Assembly (NCBI GenBank): GCA_016744455.1
Contig: JADGEI010000012.1
Span: 1-64,000 of the forward strand
DNA from: Alcanivoracaceae bacterium
Lineage (GTDB): Bacteria; Pseudomonadota; Gammaproteobacteria; Xanthomonadales; Marinicellaceae
Length of the DNA stretch: 64,000 nucleotides
Reading direction: 5' to 3'
Numbering within the stretch: the first letter of the stretch is position 1; every line of letters starts with the position of its first letter. The notes under the pieces are model-generated. The model had not been told where the DNA came from and did no database searches. It was given only the letters and a program-made list of their open reading frames with translations. Below, in pieces: positions 1 through 7,660 of the stretch. The position numbers and the translations under genes were made by a program.

Positions 1-416
1 GCATCATCTAATTCAATAATACCAGATAGTTTATACTTGCTATCCCTGTCACCCATAGCTTTGCGTAGAATTTTAAGTATCCTGTAGGCAGTTCTCCATG
101 TACAGCTAATTAATTTTGATAAGCGTAATGCAGATATACCTCCTTTATCGCTACTTATCCAGTATATTGCCCAAAACCATTTGGTTAACGGTATCCTAGT
201 ATTCTCAAATAGTGTCCCTGAAATGATAGAAGTTTGTTTATGACATGTGCTGCATTCATAATAGTGACGTTTAGGAGAATAATAACCGTGATTATTTTCA
301 CAATGGGGGCAAATAAACCCATTTGGCCATTTTTCTGAATGAATATAACTCATACATTCTTCGTGAGTTGAGTACTTTTGTTGCCAATCATAAAAACTAA
401 TGTCTTCTTGTTGCAT
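1..416 (-). CDS. IS1595-family transposase, N-terminal part (cut by window edge)
   Basis: The ATG is at 414-416 and the frame is open to the window edge, giving the first 138 codons of a transposase that is 300 aa in the complete copy. It carries the N-terminal zinc ribbon (CPHC...CSTC) typical of the ISXO2/IS1595 family and runs up to the first catalytic Asp region (IELDDA). Against the complete copy, codon 104 differs by two bases (AGC for GGT, Ser for Gly) and a nearby Arg codon is AGA instead of CGA. The catalytic centre lies mostly outside the window, so activity cannot be judged. Confidence 0.88.
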   Translation of the reverse strand, partial: MQQEDISFYDWQQKYSTHEECMSYIHSEKWPNGFICPHCENNHGYYSPKRHYYECSTCHKQTSIISGTLFENTRIPLTKWFWAIYWISSDKGGISALRLSKLISCTWRTAYRILKILRKAMGDRDSKYKLSGIIELDD

Positions 417-457
417 TAGACCTACCTATTTACTTGAAAACCATAGCTTAAGTCATG

Positions 458-480
458 AGATTCTCAAATCTTGAGAATCT
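458..480. promoter_or_regulatory. Palindrome upstream of transposase, copy 1 (candidate operator)
   Basis: A perfect inverted repeat, AGATTCTCAA-ATC-TTGAGAATCT, lies about 42 bp upstream of the transposase start, inside the IS. The position suits an operator or a hairpin controlling transposase expression. Its core, ATTCTCA-N5-TGAGAAT, recurs in chromosomal DNA at 21591-21609. Confidence 0.45.
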
Positions 481-626
481 GTCTTGTGGAACAGGAAAAT
501 AGTGCACAGCCATGAAAAAGATTATTTTACTTTGAACTAGTCTATACAATAAATCTTGAATTAATTCTGCATTTACTTATTGTTAGATGTATACTTAGAA
601 CCATATTTAATTAATATGAGTTACAA

Positions 627-815
627 ATGAATTCAGCAAAAGAGGAAGTAAAATCACTTCTAGATAAACTTTCAGACGAATGTACATTGGAAGATGTTCA
701 ATATCATTTATATGTTGTTGAAAAAATTCAGAAAGGTATTAAAAGAGCACAAAATGGAAATACTGTGAGCCAATCAGACGTAGAAAAGGATTTTAGTCAA
801 TGGACAACTCAATAG
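627..815 (+). CDS. Putative antitoxin of a ParE/RelE-type module
   Basis: This 62-aa acidic/helical protein lies directly upstream of a ParE/RelE-like toxin gene and overlaps it by 16 bp (800-815). That antitoxin-first, overlapping order is normal for type II toxin-antitoxin operons. No DNA-binding motif can be named with certainty, and the size and context resemble the short 'addiction module component' antitoxins paired with ParE toxins. The ribosome-binding site is weak (GAG about 10 nt upstream). The module sits between two IS copies, which suggests mobile origin. The call rests mainly on its partner. Confidence 0.65.
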   Translation: MNSAKEEVKSLLDKLSDECTLEDVQYHLYVVEKIQKGIKRAQNGNTVSQSDVEKDFSQWTTQ

Positions 816-1105
816 AATGGTCGCCTGAGGCCATAGAAGACTTAGAATCAATTGCCAAGTATATTGCACGAGACTCAGAATTTTATGCAAAAGCAGTTGT
901 TACTAAAATTTTATCCACGTCAAAAAACATCAAAGATCAATCTTTAATTGGCAGGATTGTGCCTGAGCTAAATGAAGTGAATATTAGAGAACGATTTATT
1001 TACAGTTACCGTTTAATTTATAAAATCGAAGAAACTAGAATACTAATTGTAGCGATAATACATGGAAAAAGATTGCTAGAAAATGTCCCAGATAGATTTG
1101 ATTAA
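800..1105 (+). CDS. ParE/RelE-family toxin
   Basis: The 101-aa product has the ParE/RelE fold signature: an N-terminal helix starting WSPEAIEDLESIAKYIA, a central GRIVPE turn, then the paired strands IRERFIYSYRLIYKI and ILIVAIIHGKR. Conserved Arg/Tyr positions in 'YRLIYKI' and 'HGKR' match ParE toxins that act on gyrase, or RelE-like ribonucleases; sequence alone does not separate the two. Translation is probably coupled to the overlapping antitoxin gene. The length is normal and there is no disruption, so the module appears intact. Confidence 0.82.
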   Translation: MDNSIEWSPEAIEDLESIAKYIARDSEFYAKAVVTKILSTSKNIKDQSLIGRIVPELNEVNIRERFIYSYRLIYKIEETRILIVAIIHGKRLLENVPDRFD

Positions 1106-1214
1106 TAGAGGATGTAAATAAACCTGGGATTCATGTCCATTACTTTTGTAGAGCAGTTCTGAGCGATAATTGGCTTTACGCACTCAAAATGTAGAGGTCT
1201 GTTATGTGTTTTTA

Positions 1215-3185
1215 TTAGTTGTGGATGGTTTTATATTTTTGGTGATTATAAGACCAACTTGCAAATAAAGCATGAGCTAAAGCCGTATTACTTGGCCCAT
1301 TGATTAATTTTGTATCAATTTTTCCATTTAATACAGAATATAACTCGGCTTTATGATCAGGTTGTAAAATGGTGACAGAATCACCTTGAAGATAAGCCTG
1401 GTTATTTCCATATTGCATGATCGCTCTGCCTTTAAAATTGACGGGTAAATTCGATAAATCATGTCCCGTCATTGGCGTTACCGAATCTATGCCCAATAAA
1501 CTCAATAAGGTTGGTGCTAAATCAATCAAACTAACAACCGTATTATCAACCTTATTTAAAGAATTGTCAGCAATGATAAAACCAGGTACATGAAACCGTT
1601 CAATAGGTACTAGCGATTCACCCATCACACGAGCATCATGATCGGCAACAACCATCACAATTGAGTTTTCAAAAAAGTGATTTTGCTCTAATTTATCTAA
1701 AAATCCGCCTAATGCGAAATCTGCATATTTAACCGCATTATTTACCGTGTGTTTTTTGGATTCATATAACTCGATTTTACCATCAGGAAATTCAAAAGGA
1801 GTATGGTTGCTGGATGAAAAAATTAAACTAAATTTAGGTTTGCCAGTTTCGGTTTTTAAATATTCAAATGCTTTATCGAATAAATCTTCATCACTGACGC
1901 CCCAATTTCCAACAAACTGTGGTTTTACATAATTTTTTTGATCGATTATTTTTTCAAATCCATTGGCAAGAAAAAATCCTTTCATATTATCAAAGTGACT
2001 TTCTCCACCATAAATAAAACTCGTTTCATACCCTTGGTGCTTTAATGTATCTGCGATAGTATAGAACCCACCTTGCGCTTTAGGTAATTTTAAAACGGCT
2101 CGTGCAGGAGACGGTAAAAAGCCAGTAGTAATAGCCTCTAATCCTCTTGCAGATCTAGTTCCAGTGGCATATAAGTTATTAAAAAACCAACTTTTTTCTT
2201 TCCACTTATCAATATTTGGCGTTAATGGTTTACCTCCTAAAGAACCAACAAATTGAGCTCCTAAACTCTCTTCCACAATAATAATGAGGTTTTTATTTTC
2301 AAATTTTCCAGTAGGATTTAATTCGTGTAATGTCGGTATACCGCTATTAGCTATGAATTCAGAATGTTGAGGCATATTGTGCTTAATCAATTCCAGCATT
2401 TCATCTTCGTTGAGATTTCCATAAAAATCAGATGCTGATTCTTCGTTTCTTAATTGGTAAACTGCAAACATAAAACTGTAAGTAGAATTTAAAGCAAGCG
2501 CATTTATCATTTGATCTGAGCTAAATGCAACCATGGCAGGATTGATTGGTCTATGTTGAAAACCTGACCTTATACCTACAGTTAACAACAGGCACAAAAG
2601 TATCATGTATATAGTGTTTAATGGATTTAAAACTGAGTGTTTAACTGGTCTGGTAAAAATATATTGAGCAGCCTTATAACCAATCAAACTAAGAATTGCC
2701 ACAATTGAAACCAATTGTATCCAATAGCCTTTTAAGATCATACCAAAGACTTCATTTGGACTGGATAAATACTCAAAAAACAATCGATTCGGCCTAGTGT
2801 CATATTCAACAATAAATGTCGGTGTAATCGCCTCCATAAACACGATTAATAAAAGAACAATCCAACACCATACTCTTATCGCAGTATGTATATAATTTCC
2901 TTTAAAATTTGTTATTGTGAGAAATAATAGTGCTAAGCAAGGAATTGAAATAAACTGTAAAATGGTTGATACATCGATTCTAAGTCCGCCAAGAAATATC
3001 GGATAAATATTTTCTAATCCTATTCGATTAAAATGTAGACTGATGATAATAATTCGGGAAACTACAAGTATGGCAAGCAATGATATTGCGAAATAAAAGA
3101 GAAACTTAAGTTGCTCTTTTAGATAAGGCGTTGGGTATAAATATTTAAATTTAACCCAATGACTGTCATAGTGATTAATATCCAA
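1215..3185 (-). CDS. LTA synthase family sulfatase-fold membrane protein
   Basis: This 656-aa protein has about five N-terminal membrane segments (roughly residues 25-195) followed by an extracytoplasmic sulfatase-like catalytic domain. Family landmarks are visible: IIVEESLGAQ for the metal site, the nucleophile Thr343 in the TGTRSARGLEA stretch, and HD in VVADHDARV. LtaS/OpgB-type enzymes transfer phosphoglycerol from phosphatidylglycerol. In a Gram-negative the likely substrates are periplasmic glucans or another envelope glycan, which the sequence does not decide. It is transcribed alone on the minus strand, divergent from the broken gene at 3383, and lies between the two IS copies. The length is normal for the family. 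Confidence 0.85.
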   Translation of the reverse strand: MDINHYDSHWVKFKYLYPTPYLKEQLKFLFYFAISLLAILVVSRIIIISLHFNRIGLENIYPIFLGGLRIDVSTILQFISIPCLALLFLTITNFKGNYIHTAIRVWCWIVLLLIVFMEAITPTFIVEYDTRPNRLFFEYLSSPNEVFGMILKGYWIQLVSIVAILSLIGYKAAQYIFTRPVKHSVLNPLNTIYMILLCLLLTVGIRSGFQHRPINPAMVAFSSDQMINALALNSTYSFMFAVYQLRNEESASDFYGNLNEDEMLELIKHNMPQHSEFIANSGIPTLHELNPTGKFENKNLIIIVEESLGAQFVGSLGGKPLTPNIDKWKEKSWFFNNLYATGTRSARGLEAITTGFLPSPARAVLKLPKAQGGFYTIADTLKHQGYETSFIYGGESHFDNMKGFFLANGFEKIIDQKNYVKPQFVGNWGVSDEDLFDKAFEYLKTETGKPKFSLIFSSSNHTPFEFPDGKIELYESKKHTVNNAVKYADFALGGFLDKLEQNHFFENSIVMVVADHDARVMGESLVPIERFHVPGFIIADNSLNKVDNTVVSLIDLAPTLLSLLGIDSVTPMTGHDLSNLPVNFKGRAIMQYGNNQAYLQGDSVTILQPDHKAELYSVLNGKIDTKLINGPSNTALAHALFASWSYNHQKYKTIHN

Positions 3186-3382
3186 ACTTAAAACTCTTGT
3201 AGTAATGACTATTTAGAGTTCAGACTATTAAAAAATCAATCGATAAAAATTGAGTCATATTTTTTATTTAAGAGTTGCAGTGGTGTAACACGCTTGAAAT
3301 CATTTTTAGCCTTATAATATATTTCCTGTATATACACCAACTAATCAATAATGACTCACAATAACATAGAAGGTTTTTAATC

Positions 3383-3622
3383 ATGGTATATTCGATATTA
3401 ATTTTAGGCGGCTACGGTAATTTTGGCGGGAAAATTAGTGCGAAATTAGCAAAAGATTTAAGCATCAGAGTCATAATTGCGGGGAGGAAATTACAAAAGC
3501 AAAGGGCTTTTCTGCAAAAGTCAGGCAAGAAACTGGATTCAAGATTGATGTAGTGCTACTGGATATTACCGAAAACAATCTAAGCAAAAAAATTGCAGAT
3601 ACTTGTGCAAAATTAGTTATAT
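3383..3622 (+). pseudogene. Saccharopine dehydrogenase-like NAD(P)-binding protein, frameshifted and IS-truncated
   Basis: An ATG at 3383 with an AGAAGG ribosome-binding site opens a Rossmann start, MVYSILILGGYGNFGGKIS, followed by IIAGR. This is the N-terminal pattern of saccharopine dehydrogenase-like oxidoreductases. That frame stops near 3552. From about 3490-3500 a second frame carries on the same protein (KAKGFSAKVRQETGF, then VVLLDITENNLSKKIA, then LVI) until the IS begins at 3623. A frameshift and an IS insertion have therefore both hit the gene, and no 3' part is seen beyond the IS. The family assignment is moderate; its status as a broken gene is clear. Confidence 0.72.
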
Positions 3623-3624
3623 GG

Positions 3625-4527
3625 CTATGCACTAAATTCCTGTTCCACGGATTTTATAGGCTTTAGAATTATACATAGCTTCAAAAGCCTGTTTGGTATC
3701 TGATCTTCCCAAAATCTTCGGTTGAACCTATAACAAAACTCATTTAAGTATTCTTGAACAAAATGTTGCGATATACCATGAAAAGTACCAAGTAGAAATC
3801 TTTTTAAGTTTGCAATTGCGACATGAACCGACGGTAACCATTCATCCACCATATCAGCTGGAGTAACTTTAGGAATATGTGTGGCAAAAGATGCAACTCC
3901 TACATTGGCACGAAAAGCATCTGTATTCACAATGCTAGATGCATCAATATGGTCGCTAGTAAATTGTTCAATTGTCTTCTTATTAACTGATTCTACTGCT
4001 TGCATAGCAATAAAACCAGGTCTTTGACCTCTTGTCTCACAAGCTATTACAACTGATGTTTTTCCACCAGCTCCACGACCTCTTTTGCCTGTTTTTTTAC
4101 CACCAACAAAAGCATCATCTAATTCAATAATACCAGATAGTTTATACTTGCTATCCCTGTCACCCATAGCTTTGCGTAGAATTTTAAGTATCCTGTAGGC
4201 AGTTCGCCATGTACAACCAATTAATTTTGATAAGCGTAATGCAGATATACCTCCTTTATCGCTACTTATCCAGTATATTGCCCAAAACCATTTGGTTAAC
4301 GGTATCCTAGTATTCTCAAATAGTGTCCCTGAAATGATAGAAGTTTGTTTATGACATGTGCTGCATTCATAATAGTGACGTTTAGGAGAATAATAACCGT
4401 GATTATTTTCACAATGGGGGCAAATAAACCCATTTGGCCATTTTTCTGAATGAATATAACTCATACATTCTTCGTGAGTTGAGTACTTTTGTTGCCAATC
4501 ATAAAAACTAATGTCTTCTTGTTGCAT
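3625..4527 (-). CDS. IS1595-family (ISXO2-like) transposase
   Basis: A complete 300-aa transposase. The N-terminal zinc ribbon (CPHC near residue 36 and CSTC near 55) is followed by a helix-turn-helix region (GISALRLSKLIGCTWRTAYRIL) and the ISXO2-like catalytic domain. The latter shows Asp in IELDDAFVGG, Asp in IVNTDAF, and the His/Asn-bearing VHVAIANLKRFLLGTFHG stretch. The reading frame is intact, so the element may still be active. The start is the ATG at 4525-4527, downstream of the palindrome at 4569-4591. Confidence 0.93.
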   Translation of the reverse strand: MQQEDISFYDWQQKYSTHEECMSYIHSEKWPNGFICPHCENNHGYYSPKRHYYECSTCHKQTSIISGTLFENTRIPLTKWFWAIYWISSDKGGISALRLSKLIGCTWRTAYRILKILRKAMGDRDSKYKLSGIIELDDAFVGGKKTGKRGRGAGGKTSVVIACETRGQRPGFIAMQAVESVNKKTIEQFTSDHIDASSIVNTDAFRANVGVASFATHIPKVTPADMVDEWLPSVHVAIANLKRFLLGTFHGISQHFVQEYLNEFCYRFNRRFWEDQIPNRLLKLCIILKPIKSVEQEFSA

Positions 4528-4568
4528 TAGACCTACCTATTTACTTGAAAACCATAGCTTAAGTCATG

Positions 4569-4591
4569 AGATTCTCAAATCTTGAGAATCT
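4569..4591. promoter_or_regulatory. Palindrome upstream of transposase, copy 2
   Basis: Identical to 458-480: AGATTCTCAA-ATC-TTGAGAATCT, about 42 bp upstream of the transposase ATG. Conservation in both copies and the perfect 10-bp arms suggest an operator or a translation-limiting hairpin. Confidence 0.45.
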
Positions 4592-4703
4592 GTCTTGTGG
4601 AACAGGAAAATAGTGCACAGCCATATAAATTTATTTACTGAATTAATATTGGAAATACAGGTGGTTATTGTTAAAATATAGTATTATTTTATGGATTTAA
4701 AAT

Positions 4704-5258
4704 ATGAAAAATCTCATTATATTTACCCTGTTACTGTTTTCTTATAATAGTTTTGCTAAGAACGAGGTCATTGATTTTAAAAAGAATAAGCCATTAAAAC
4801 CTGATGAGGGTTTGGTGGTATTAATGATTGATATTAATTTTCGATTAGGGAAAGTTAGTTTGTTCAAAGAAGGAAAGATTTTTCCTGTTTACGCTATTAA
4901 AAAATTAAGGCCCGGTGTGCAAACAAAGATTATAAAACTACCAGCAGGTAAATATTATTGGAAAGAAGGTTTAGGTTATTCTGGAAAATATAAATATACA
5001 TTGGATATGGATAAAGAATTGACTTCTTTTGAAGTTAAAAAAGGGAAGTTAAATTATCCAGGAACATTAGTTATGACTGCGTCTAATAATGAAAATGAAG
5101 CAAATTCAATTTTTTATAGCTTCAATATGATTAATAAGTCGTCCTTAGTGTTAAATGAATTGAAAAAAGACTTCCATGATATATTAGAAAAGTATCCTAT
5201 GGTCTATTCTGGTCTAAATCCTGATCCATATTTAGAATATGAAAATGAAATAGATTAG
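4704..5258 (+). CDS. Secreted hypothetical protein
   Basis: This 184-aa protein has a clear signal peptide (MKNLIIFTLLLFSYNSFA, cleavage likely after SFA). The mature part is lysine-rich with alternating short strands and a KLPAGKYYWKEG turn, reminiscent of small beta-sandwich 'response to load' or DUF2846-like lipid-free proteins, but I do not recognise the family. It starts 81 bp after the right IS end and lies 18 bp upstream of the S9 peptidase gene, so the two are probably co-transcribed. The region is noticeably more AT-rich than later genes, which fits recent acquisition. Confidence 0.6.
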   Translation: MKNLIIFTLLLFSYNSFAKNEVIDFKKNKPLKPDEGLVVLMIDINFRLGKVSLFKEGKIFPVYAIKKLRPGVQTKIIKLPAGKYYWKEGLGYSGKYKYTLDMDKELTSFEVKKGKLNYPGTLVMTASNNENEANSIFYSFNMINKSSLVLNELKKDFHDILEKYPMVYSGLNPDPYLEYENEID

Positions 5259-5276
5259 TATCAACTGTATTTTGTA

Positions 5277-7211
5277 ATGTCAAAACTTTTATTATTCGCA
5301 ATAGTATCTCTAGCTGTGGCCAGTGGGAAAACACTTGAAGAGTTTGCGGAACCGTATTTCAAATCGAGTGAGTACCAAAGAATGGTTCAAAGTCCCAGCG
5401 GGCAATACTTCGCCGCAGAAACATACTATGAAGCTCAAGAGCACATTGAAATAGTTGACATCAATAAAAATAAATCTTATGTTGTTTTTAATGGTACTAA
5501 TGGAGTTGATATCACAATATCAGATATACAATGGATTGATGAAAATTCTATAATTATTCAACTTAAATTATTAAAGTCTAGTTCTGGAGATTCAATCTTT
5601 AAAGTTATACATTTGAACTATGATGGGTTGGTTTCTGTAGAGTCGTCATTCGAGTTTAGAAAAAGAGGCTATATTATTGATAATATTCCAGGGGTGAAAA
5701 ATAAAGTTTTATTTGCTCATATTCTTGACTCAGAGAAAAATACTTCGGGGGCCTATAAAATTGATTTGACACATAAAGAATCAACGTTGTTAGGTATGCA
5801 CTTCAAAAACAAAATTGCTTCTAAAATACGGAAACCGTTTTATTGGCTTACCGATAACAATAATAAAATTCGCTTGATTCTTTCAGAAGGGGAAAAGACT
5901 ATTCACTATTGGATTATAAAAGAAAATAAGTGGAAAAAAATCACATCAATAAAAGAAGACTCTGATGATTTTGTGTACCCGTTATCCATAAATTCAAATA
6001 ATCAATATATTGTCATTAAACGTTTAAAGAGCAATGATAGAAAAGGTGTTTATCTGTTAAATCCTGTGACGCTAGCTGTGGAAAAGCAGCTGTTTTATTC
6101 TAATTTTTTCGATGTTACAAACGTTTACACTCACCCAGAAAATTCAGAACTAATAGCTGTTAGTTATGTAAAAAATGGTGTTATCAATAATGTTGTTATG
6201 GAGAAAAAGTTAAAAGATGCTCAGTATTTATTGAAAACAAAGTATCCAAACTTAAAGGAAATATATTTATCTGGTAATTTAGATTTTTCGAAATTTTTAT
6301 TTTTAGTCCATGATTTTAAAAATGAAGGAATATATGTCAGTGTTGATTTAAAAATGAAAAAAATTAAAAAACTTATTGAGAAAGCAGCTTGGCGTAAATC
6401 TTTGTTAAAAGGGCGGTTAGAGGTGATAAATTACAAAAACGAAGAAAACTTAACAATTGAATCATATCTTTCATTACCAATAAATGAAACGCCCAAAGCA
6501 CTATTAGTAATGCCTCATGGTGGACCTATTGGTGTTAGGAGTTATGGATATTTTGATTCATTATCTCATTTTCTAGCTTCGTTTGGTATTGCTGTGTTGA
6601 AAATAAATTACCGTGGTTCTTCTGGTTTTGGCAAGCAGTTTGAAGAGGCTGGGAAAAAACAATGGGGCTCTAAAATAGAGAAAGATATTAATGACGTAGT
6701 TTCTTATACTTTAGAAAAATTTAAACTAAAAGCCAATAAAATTTGTTCAGGAGGAACTAGCTATGGAGGTTATTCAGCATTAATGCTACATATAAATTAT
6801 CCACAAAGGTATCGATGTATCATATCAGTAGCTGGCCCGACTGATTTGCCGTTGATGTTTACCTCAAGTGATTGGAATATAAGTCAAGAGTTAATTGAAG
6901 AGATGACTAAGATTGTTGGAGACCCAAAGCAAGATATAGAAACGTTAAAAAACATGTCACCTTTGTATAATGCAAAAAAAATCAATGTTCCAGTTTTGTT
7001 AATCCATGGAACTGATGATTTTAGGGTTAATATTGAGCATTCAATTCGTTTAGAATTTATTTTAAATAAACTAAATAAGTCTGTAGAATTATTAAAAATT
7101 GAAGGTGCAAAACATGGTTTTTATATGCTGGTAAATCAGATCAAACATGCTACTGAATTATTGAAATTTATTAATACATCACTGCAATTAAAAATCGGCT
7201 TACCCTCTTGA
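5277..7211 (+). CDS. S9 family (prolyl oligopeptidase-type) serine peptidase
   Basis: This 644-aa protein has a short hydrophobic N-terminal leader (MSKLLLFAIVSLAVASG), a beta-propeller-like middle (about 30-380) and a C-terminal alpha/beta-hydrolase domain. The catalytic triad is visible: Ser495 in GGTSYGGYS, Asp581 in HGTDDFRV and His613 in GAKHGF; the oxyanion region is MPHGGPIG. S9 enzymes cleave short peptides or acyl-peptides, and the leader suggests a periplasmic location. The ribosome-binding site is poor, so translation may depend on the secreted-protein gene 18 bp upstream. The gene is AT-rich. Confidence 0.88.
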   Translation: MSKLLLFAIVSLAVASGKTLEEFAEPYFKSSEYQRMVQSPSGQYFAAETYYEAQEHIEIVDINKNKSYVVFNGTNGVDITISDIQWIDENSIIIQLKLLKSSSGDSIFKVIHLNYDGLVSVESSFEFRKRGYIIDNIPGVKNKVLFAHILDSEKNTSGAYKIDLTHKESTLLGMHFKNKIASKIRKPFYWLTDNNNKIRLILSEGEKTIHYWIIKENKWKKITSIKEDSDDFVYPLSINSNNQYIVIKRLKSNDRKGVYLLNPVTLAVEKQLFYSNFFDVTNVYTHPENSELIAVSYVKNGVINNVVMEKKLKDAQYLLKTKYPNLKEIYLSGNLDFSKFLFLVHDFKNEGIYVSVDLKMKKIKKLIEKAAWRKSLLKGRLEVINYKNEENLTIESYLSLPINETPKALLVMPHGGPIGVRSYGYFDSLSHFLASFGIAVLKINYRGSSGFGKQFEEAGKKQWGSKIEKDINDVVSYTLEKFKLKANKICSGGTSYGGYSALMLHINYPQRYRCIISVAGPTDLPLMFTSSDWNISQELIEEMTKIVGDPKQDIETLKNMSPLYNAKKINVPVLLIHGTDDFRVNIEHSIRLEFILNKLNKSVELLKIEGAKHGFYMLVNQIKHATELLKFINTSLQLKIGLPS

Positions 7212-7217
7212 GTAAGC
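7198..7217 (-). terminator. Possible terminator between convergent genes
   Basis: The hairpin GCTTAC-CCTCTTGA-GTAAGC overlaps the stop codon of the S9 peptidase gene. Read on the minus strand it is followed by CGATTTTTAATT, so it could end transcription of the gene at 7228-7593. The stem is only 6 bp, so confidence is modest. Confidence 0.4.
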
Positions 7218-7227
7218 GAGAAAATAA

Positions 7228-7593
7228 TTAGTTAGTTATAATTTTAAAACTTTTTCTAATAGATTTTTTTTTCATATATGATGTTCCTGATTCCTGCGCT
7301 GCTTGATAAGATAACTTACCAAATGGGTTGTCTTCAATGTATTTTTCAACCAAGATTTTTTGATACTTCTCTTGAGACAGCAAATTATATGCGACATTAT
7401 TACATTCACTAATCCAAATGTTGTTACCAGCATTTTTGCTTTTTAAAGGTTTACAGGACAATATAATTTTTTTCTTTTTTTGTTGAACAGAAAAAATTGA
7501 GTGTTTGAAGTTACTGGTAAACTTAATGGGTTTTTCAGATTTAGCACTAATAACAATAGGTATCAATAGAACAAGCAGAATTAAGCGGGACAA
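7228..7593 (-). CDS. Small secreted hypothetical protein
   Basis: This 121-aa, very lysine-rich protein has a signal peptide (MSRLILLVLLIPIVISA). The mature part has two Cys residues (LSCKPLKS and ISECNN) that could form a disulfide, and a basic C-terminus. No family is recognised. It is convergent with the S9 peptidase gene and shares its AT-rich composition. The downstream edge of the symporter gene lies 67 bp upstream, so it could be the last cistron of a symporter transcript. Confidence 0.55.
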   Translation of the reverse strand: MSRLILLVLLIPIVISAKSEKPIKFTSNFKHSIFSVQQKKKKIILSCKPLKSKNAGNNIWISECNNVAYNLLSQEKYQKILVEKYIEDNPFGKLSYQAAQESGTSYMKKKSIRKSFKIITN

Positions 7594-7660
7594 AAAATAT
7601 CTCCAAAAATATTAGTTTTCTTATCTTATTTTAATATTGAGCAAATATCAATTGTAAGAT

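Larger units (their letters stand above)
1..511 (-). mobile_element. IS1595/ISXO2-type insertion sequence, partial copy 1
   Basis: The segment matches bases 4112-4622 of the complete copy downstream except for three substitutions clustered at 95, 105 and 107. Its outer end, GTGCACAGCC, finishes at 511 and is followed by unrelated sequence. The other end lies left of the window. It has the same orientation as the second copy, so the two could act as the ends of a composite element or recombine directly. Confidence 0.9.
3623..4622 (-). mobile_element. IS1595/ISXO2-type insertion sequence, complete copy 2
   Basis: This 1000-bp element is bounded by imperfect inverted repeats of 26 bp (3623-3648 GGCTATGCACTAAATTCCTG..., and the complement of 4597-4622), with 23 of 26 positions matching. 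It holds a single transposase gene on the minus strand whose last codons lie inside the left repeat. No 8-bp target duplication is visible: the flanks share only ATAT on each side, which instead extends the inverted repeat (TTATAT / ATATAA). Lack of a duplication is consistent with recombination between copies. Confidence 0.9.

Noticed and set aside
3615..4630. 8-bp target duplication around IS copy 2
   Set aside because: Flanks AGTTATAT and ATATAAAT are not direct repeats; only ATAT is common.
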